DNA of 64,000 bases from Shewanella mangrovisoli. Lineage in GTDB: Bacteria > Pseudomonadota > Gammaproteobacteria > Enterobacterales > Shewanellaceae. The translations under genes and the position numbers were made by a program. The notes below the pieces were generated by a model that saw nothing but the letters and a program-made list of their open reading frames with translations, made no database searches and was not told the DNA's origin. The stretch lies in contig NZ_CP080412.1 of NCBI RefSeq assembly GCF_019457635.1, positions 4,030,001 through 4,094,000 of the forward strand. Direction: 5' to 3'. Shown here in pieces: positions 59,949-64,000 of this stretch (position 1 is the first letter of the stretch; each line of letters starts with the position of its first letter).

Positions 59949-61666
59949 GGCTGCAATCCTCCCTTGGCGTTATCGGTACCTTGTTCGCCCTTAGGTTGCA
60001 GATTTTGCAGCTGAAACTTCGCCCGCAAAAATTGTTCGGGATTGGCCTCGACTCGCTTAAGCCAAACTTCAGCCAATTTAGGATCGCCCAACATCTGCTC
60101 CGCCGTCAGGTTTTGCGACTGCATTTTATCCTGTGAGGTTTGTTCATCGGCGCCTTCGGCGGTCTGCGGCTGATCGTCCGGCAACTCGATGGAGGTTTCC
60201 TGATCGTCCATACTGTTGGCTTGGGAGGCACTCGCTTGATTGATTTCATCTATAAGCCCCTCAATAACCTTAAGATTATGTTCGATATCGGCTTTGAGTT
60301 CGGGAGCAATATCCTGCTTTTTCGCCAGCGTCCTCAAGAGCTTACGCGCCGCAATATATTCCCGCTGCCGCGCTAATGCGCTGGCGGCGTAATAGGCGCC
60401 AAGATCGGTTTGGACCTGCATAAAGGCCGAATGGGCAAGCTTATACTCACCGCCATAGTAGTAGGCGATGCCCTTGTTGAGCACCGAATGGTAAACCGCT
60501 GCCGCCTTAGCAAATTCGCCCTGATTAAACCAGAATGCGCCTTGTTGATCCGGCGTTAGCCACAGATCCAACCACCATTGCCAACTCCGCTCGGCAAAGC
60601 TGACTTGTGTCACTTGGATCTCGGTGGCCGCCTTAGAAACGGTGATTTCGGCATAGGCCTGTTGCGGCGCAATACTTGGTAGCGTTAAGGCTAACACTAG
60701 GCTCCACTTCACCAACCAGCCCCGACGAAACCACAACAAACTGAGCAAAGCTAAGGGCCAAAGTAACCAATAGCCCTCATCTAACCAAGGCATGCTGGAG
60801 TCACTATTGAGCATGCTAAAGCGTTCAATTTTGCGCTCAAGTGCCTGAATATCCGCATCATCTATCGTTAGACGATACAGACTACCGCCCGTGCTATCGG
60901 CCAAGTTGGCCAAGGAGTCAACATCCACTGGCACCTGCGATTGAACATCGGGATCGCCGATCGCCAAGATCAACAGTTGATAGGGAGGCTGTTCAAACTG
61001 CTCGGTAAAATACCGCTCAAACGCATCGATAGTGAGTTGGTCAACGCCGTCCGTGAGCAGTAAGACACTGTTGCCCGCATTTGCGGGTAATTGCTCAGCG
61101 AGCTGACTCAGTGCTGTTTGCGCCGCCTTGCCCGATAACGGCATCACCTCAGGGCTGATCGCCTCAAGGTAAGGCTGCAACACCTTAGCGTCGCTGGTGA
61201 CGGGCATAGCCACATGGGCGCTGCCCGCAAACACCATCAACCCCGTCTTACCGCCGCTTCGCGCCGCGATTAAATCCAAGATCTTATGTTTAGCGCGGCT
61301 GAGTCTATCCGGTGCCACGTCTTGCTGTTTCATACTCTCACTGCTGTCGAGTAACACCAACAGCGCGGCATCGTCCTCGCCGAAGGGCGACGCTTCGCGC
61401 TCCCAGGTCGGTCCCGCACAGATAATCACCGCCAATAACAGCAATAACATTAAGATTTTCAAAGGTAACTGACTACGCCAACCGCCTTGATTCAGTGTAA
61501 GCGCACTGCGTAAATGGTTGGGGAAAAACACCAGCCGTTGCTGCACATCATCCCGGCGCCAACGCAGCATCAGCACAATGGCGAGTGGAATGAGGGTTAA
61601 TAACCAGAGTGGCCGAATAAAATGAAACTGCGCCAACATTTGCAGTTCTAAATGCCAATCACTCAT
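59945..61666 (-). CDS. VWA domain - TPR membrane protein (BatB/BatC-like)
   Basis: A 573-residue protein: N-terminal membrane helices (about 18-36 and 62-80), a von Willebrand A domain (about 90-285), then a membrane helix near 300-330 and TPR-like helices (about 385-470). The tail is acidic and Gln-rich. The MIDAS metal motif is present as LLDSSESMKQQD (DxSxS), with the LTDGVDQ Asp further on. It overlaps the upstream VWA gene by eight bases and BatD by four. The single protein combines parts that are BatB and BatC in Bacteroides. Confidence 0.85.
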   Translation of the reverse strand: MSDWHLELQMLAQFHFIRPLWLLTLIPLAIVLMLRWRRDDVQQRLVFFPNHLRSALTLNQGGWRSQLPLKILMLLLLLAVIICAGPTWEREASPFGEDDAALLVLLDSSESMKQQDVAPDRLSRAKHKILDLIAARSGGKTGLMVFAGSAHVAMPVTSDAKVLQPYLEAISPEVMPLSGKAAQTALSQLAEQLPANAGNSVLLLTDGVDQLTIDAFERYFTEQFEQPPYQLLILAIGDPDVQSQVPVDVDSLANLADSTGGSLYRLTIDDADIQALERKIERFSMLNSDSSMPWLDEGYWLLWPLALLSLLWFRRGWLVKWSLVLALTLPSIAPQQAYAEITVSKAATEIQVTQVSFAERSWQWWLDLWLTPDQQGAFWFNQGEFAKAAAVYHSVLNKGIAYYYGGEYKLAHSAFMQVQTDLGAYYAASALARQREYIAARKLLRTLAKKQDIAPELKADIEHNLKVIEGLIDEINQASASQANSMDDQETSIELPDDQPQTAEGADEQTSQDKMQSQNLTAEQMLGDPKLAEVWLKRVEANPEQFLRAKFQLQNLQPKGEQGTDNAKGGLQP

Positions 61667-62666
61667 TGGCCACCTCGGAGCGGCTAAACATTTGCCGCAG
61701 CGTCATCCAACTGAAAATCAACAAATGCAGGGCGAGTACGATGGCAATCAGGTAGTAATGCAGGGTAATTTTCGGGCGGAAACTGGCACTGCTGTATTGC
61801 TGCGGCTCCAGCTTATCGATCAGCTGATACGCCTTATCCAATTCCGCTTGATCGATAGCGATAAAGGCGCGCGCCTGAGTGAGCTGCGACACCCTTTGGA
61901 CCACCTCCATATCCATTGGCTGCTCGCCCACATGGGTTGGATCGCCCATGGCGATAGTGTAAATCTTGATGCCCCTTGCGGCGGCAATCTTGGCGGCATC
62001 CACGGGTTCGACAAAACTGCCGGTATCGTTACCATCGGTCAGCACTATCATCACCTGCTGCTCCGATGGCTGTGGATTTTGCTCGAACACTTTAATGCCA
62101 AGACCAATCGCATCGCCAAGATGAGTGCTCTGCCCAGCCATCCCCGTTTGCGCCTCCTCTAGCAAGCTTAACCACACCTGCTGATCGGCGGTAAATGGCG
62201 TTTGGATAAAGGCGGCATCCCCAAACAAAATCAGTCCAAACCTATCGCCACTGCGTTTGGCGATAAATGTTTTTAAGACGTTTTTCGCCGCATTTAAGCG
62301 GGTTAAGGTATTGCCATCGGCGGTGGTAAAATCCGCCTCATCCATGGAGCCAGACAAGTCGACCAACATCAGGACGTCACGCCCGAAGGCTTCGCGGGTT
62401 TGCACTTCACCTAAGATGCTAGGCTTAGCCAATGCAGTGACAATCAACAGCCAAGAGAGGATCAGCATGCCCCGCTGCCAATGCTTTGGGCTAAGCAGGC
62501 CAGCGGCAACTTTGGGAGTCTCGTTCAATGCCCGTAGGATTTCGGTAAAGAACGGCACTTTGATTGCGTCTTCGCGGCTGCGGTACGCGGGCACAAACCA
62601 GTACACCAGCACGGGCAGCGGCAACAGGATAAACGCCCAAGGATAGGCAAACTCAAGCTGATCCAT
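61659..62666 (-). CDS. VWA domain membrane protein (BatA-like)
   Basis: A 335-residue protein with N-terminal membrane helices (about 8-26 and 66-86), a von Willebrand A domain (about 93-280) and a C-terminal helix (YLIAIVLALHLLIFSW). The MIDAS motif is LVDLSGSMDEADF, with LTDGNDTGSF for the second Asp. It overlaps the DUF4381 gene by 14 bases and the next VWA gene by eight. The tight overlaps indicate translational coupling throughout the operon. Confidence 0.88.
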   Translation of the reverse strand: MDQLEFAYPWAFILLPLPVLVYWFVPAYRSREDAIKVPFFTEILRALNETPKVAAGLLSPKHWQRGMLILSWLLIVTALAKPSILGEVQTREAFGRDVLMLVDLSGSMDEADFTTADGNTLTRLNAAKNVLKTFIAKRSGDRFGLILFGDAAFIQTPFTADQQVWLSLLEEAQTGMAGQSTHLGDAIGLGIKVFEQNPQPSEQQVMIVLTDGNDTGSFVEPVDAAKIAAARGIKIYTIAMGDPTHVGEQPMDMEVVQRVSQLTQARAFIAIDQAELDKAYQLIDKLEPQQYSSASFRPKITLHYYLIAIVLALHLLIFSWMTLRQMFSRSEVANE

Positions 62667-63171
62667 GGCGAGCCTCCGGCAATTGATGCCCGCTTAACCA
62701 CTGGCTTAGCCCTTGGCGCACAGCGCTAAACTCAGGGCGAGCGGCATGAGGATCTTCAAGGCATTTTAGCCACTGCTGAAACGATTCATCGTTCGCTAAG
62801 TGAGCTTTTGCATGGTAGCGCCCCATCTGATCGAGCAAGGGAGCACCGTAGAGGGAGGCGTTTTTCGGCTCCAAGTAAACCATCACGATTTTAATAATCT
62901 TCATCATCTGCGTCGGCCAATGCGGATCCTCCGCCGACAGACTCTGCAAGGCCGTTATCGCCTCTTGGCGGTAACGGTTACGCCACCAGAAAATCCCCTT
63001 GAGATACAGTCGATAACCCAGATACAGCAGCAATACCAGCAGCAATATCTGCCAGCCCAGAGTCTGTGGCCACCAGCTCACAGGATCGGGCTGAGCCACA
63101 TCTTTTAACTCCCTCAGCATATAGCTACTAGGAGGAGACTGAGTTGCGCCAAGCAGTAAGATTGCTGTCAT
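62653..63171 (-). CDS. DUF4381 membrane protein
   Basis: A 172-residue protein with one membrane helix (about 37-57, WQILLLVLLLYLGYRLYL) followed by a cytosolic helical domain (EAITALQSLSAEDPHWPTQMM and onwards) of the DUF4381 type. DUF4381 genes stand between DUF58 and VWA genes in Bat operons, as here. The stop of DUF58 overlaps its start by four bases. Confidence 0.82.
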   Translation of the reverse strand: MTAILLLGATQSPPSSYMLRELKDVAQPDPVSWWPQTLGWQILLLVLLLYLGYRLYLKGIFWWRNRYRQEAITALQSLSAEDPHWPTQMMKIIKIVMVYLEPKNASLYGAPLLDQMGRYHAKAHLANDESFQQWLKCLEDPHAARPEFSAVRQGLSQWLSGHQLPEARHGSA

Positions 63172-64000
63172 TGGATATCACTCAGGGTACGAGCAAGTTG
63201 CAGCAGATGATTGCCCTGAGTGCCGATTTCAATAAAGGGCATACGCTGCATCGCCATCAGATTTTTGAGTTGGGTTTGTTTTTCAAGATATTGTTTTTGT
63301 AGCGCCTTGTTTACCTCGGCCGTTTGTTGCCCCTTCTGTAATGCCAACTGATATTGGCCATCACCCACCACCCAAGTGCTGCTGACACTGTCCTCGGGCA
63401 CATGGGTTTCCATCGGATCCGAGATAAAAATACACAGCACATCATTATGCTGCTGCAGGTACTTTAACTGTTTGAGGGATTGGTTATCGGCATCGGCAAA
63501 GTCGCTGACAATCACTAGCGTTGCGGCCTTGAGCCTGCGCTGACTTAAGATTTGCATCCACAGGGCGAAGCTCACCCGTTTGCTATCTCGGCTCGCCGCA
63601 CTCAGGGAATGATTGGCTTGGATAAGCCTATCTAATCCCATTAAAAAATGCGCCGTACCACGCTTTGCCGAGCACCAATGCAGCTGCTGAGTCGCGGATA
63701 TCAATAGCCCAACCCTGTCGTTATTTGCCAGCGCGAGCCAGCCCATTAAGGCCGCAATTTCGGCAGCCACGACGGATTTCATATGGCTCACCGAGCCAAA
63801 ATACATGGAGCTACGTTGGTCGACGCAGAGGATCACTTGGCGATCTTTCTCTTCGGTGTAACTGCGCACATGGGGCTTACCCGTGCGCTGGGTGACTTTC
63901 CAATCCATTTGGCGAATATCATCACCCAGTTGGTAGTGGCGCAGCTCCTCAAAGTTCAGCCCGCGTCCCCGTTGGTGCGATTGATAACGGCCAGAAAGAT
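63168..64000 (-). CDS. DUF58 protein, 5' end cut by the window edge
   Basis: DUF58 protein of the Bat/MoxR operon type. The frame runs open to the window edge; the first visible part reads LSGRYQSHQRGRGLNFEELR and HYQLGDDIRQMDWKVTQRTG, the DUF58 signature. The rest is a degenerate VWA-like domain (VILCVDQRSSMYFGS). The visible 277 residues lack the N-terminus, which should lie on the other side. A MoxR-type AAA ATPase gene is expected next upstream but is outside the window. Confidence 0.9.
   Translation of the reverse strand, partial: LSGRYQSHQRGRGLNFEELRHYQLGDDIRQMDWKVTQRTGKPHVRSYTEEKDRQVILCVDQRSSMYFGSVSHMKSVVAAEIAALMGWLALANNDRVGLLISATQQLHWCSAKRGTAHFLMGLDRLIQANHSLSAASRDSKRVSFALWMQILSQRRLKAATLVIVSDFADADNQSLKQLKYLQQHNDVLCIFISDPMETHVPEDSVSSTWVVGDGQYQLALQKGQQTAEVNKALQKQYLEKQTQLKNLMAMQRMPFIEIGTQGNHLLQLARTLSDIQ

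Noticed and set aside
1..64000. Search for tRNA, rRNA, insertion sequences, CRISPR arrays and attachment sites
   Set aside because: No cloverleaf-like or rRNA-like sequence, no transposase, integrase or spaced direct-repeat array was seen by eye; the window looks like core chromosome.

Overview
The window reads as a chromosomal segment of a Gram-negative gammaproteobacterium, most likely Shewanella. The reasons are the DyP peroxidase of the Shewanella TyrA type, a Shewanella-like neighbourhood (argR/mdh, dyp/ggt/fbpCBA, glnK-amtB), a GlyGly-CTERM protease, DUF2999 and DUF5610 proteins, and 6S RNA between zapA and fau. The name rests on recalled gene order and protein similarity; no database search was possible. 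I see no prophage, insertion sequence, CRISPR array, tRNA or rRNA. The region looks like core chromosome with a few accessory-style loci.

Layout. 1-4100: the minus-strand run ygfB-ubiH-ubiI leads into gcvT, which is cut by the window edge and has a leader of about 216 nt; zapA is divergent. 4200-6600: 6S RNA, fau (folate), an unusual 18-nt tandem repeat, folM and a DUF393 protein. 6650-8350: mdh and argR are divergent and share a control region. 8570-13135: an NmrA-like oxidoreductase with a divergent LysR regulator, then dyp and ggt. 13275-17113: a ferric iron importer (fbpA-fbpB-fbpC) with a clear Fur-box palindrome. 17250-22760: a Cys-rich membrane protein, a GST, fpr, DUF5610, a periplasmic histidine phosphatase plus membrane-anchored glutamate-synthase-like protein, and two small unknown proteins. 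22830-26370: an Atm1-type ABC exporter, a 58-codon gene and aroG. 26670-34380: a lipoprotein joining a transglutaminase-like core to TPRs, glnK-amtB with an NtrC-like site, an isochorismatase-fold hydrolase, exported proteins of unknown role, a LysE-type exporter and an AraC regulator. 34530-40880: two tandem alkaline phosphatases, a secreted partner and a TonB-dependent receptor. 41195-44911: a solute-binding-like protein, a PAS-GGDEF diguanylate cyclase with a possible coupled leader peptide, and a cold-shock/TM/Excalibur fusion. 45016-49935: a 1639-residue secreted subtilase with a GlyGly-CTERM tail. 50200-57320: a thioredoxin-like protein, a ModF-like double ABC protein, periplasmic KatG, DUF2999 and others. 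57512-64000: a Bat-type operon (DUF58, DUF4381, VWA, VWA-TPR, BatD) ending with an exported HAD phosphatase; the DUF58 gene is cut by the right edge.

How the parts work together. Several loci concern oxidant, iron and envelope handling: Fur-controlled Fe(III) import, fpr, DyP, periplasmic KatG, gamma-glutamyltransferase, GST, the Atm1-like exporter and the Bat operon. Nitrogen supply is represented by glnK-amtB and argR, phosphorus scavenging by the phoA pair beside the receptor, and quinone and folate synthesis by ubiH/ubiI and fau/folM.

No single block is a clearly new defence or mobile system. The most unusual items are the CSD-TM-Excalibur fusion, the transglutaminase-like TPR lipoprotein, the ModF homologue with a ruined first Walker A, the 18-nt repeat array beside fau, the overlapping leader ORF before the diguanylate cyclase, and palindromes in the promoters at 22177, 50012 and 55701.
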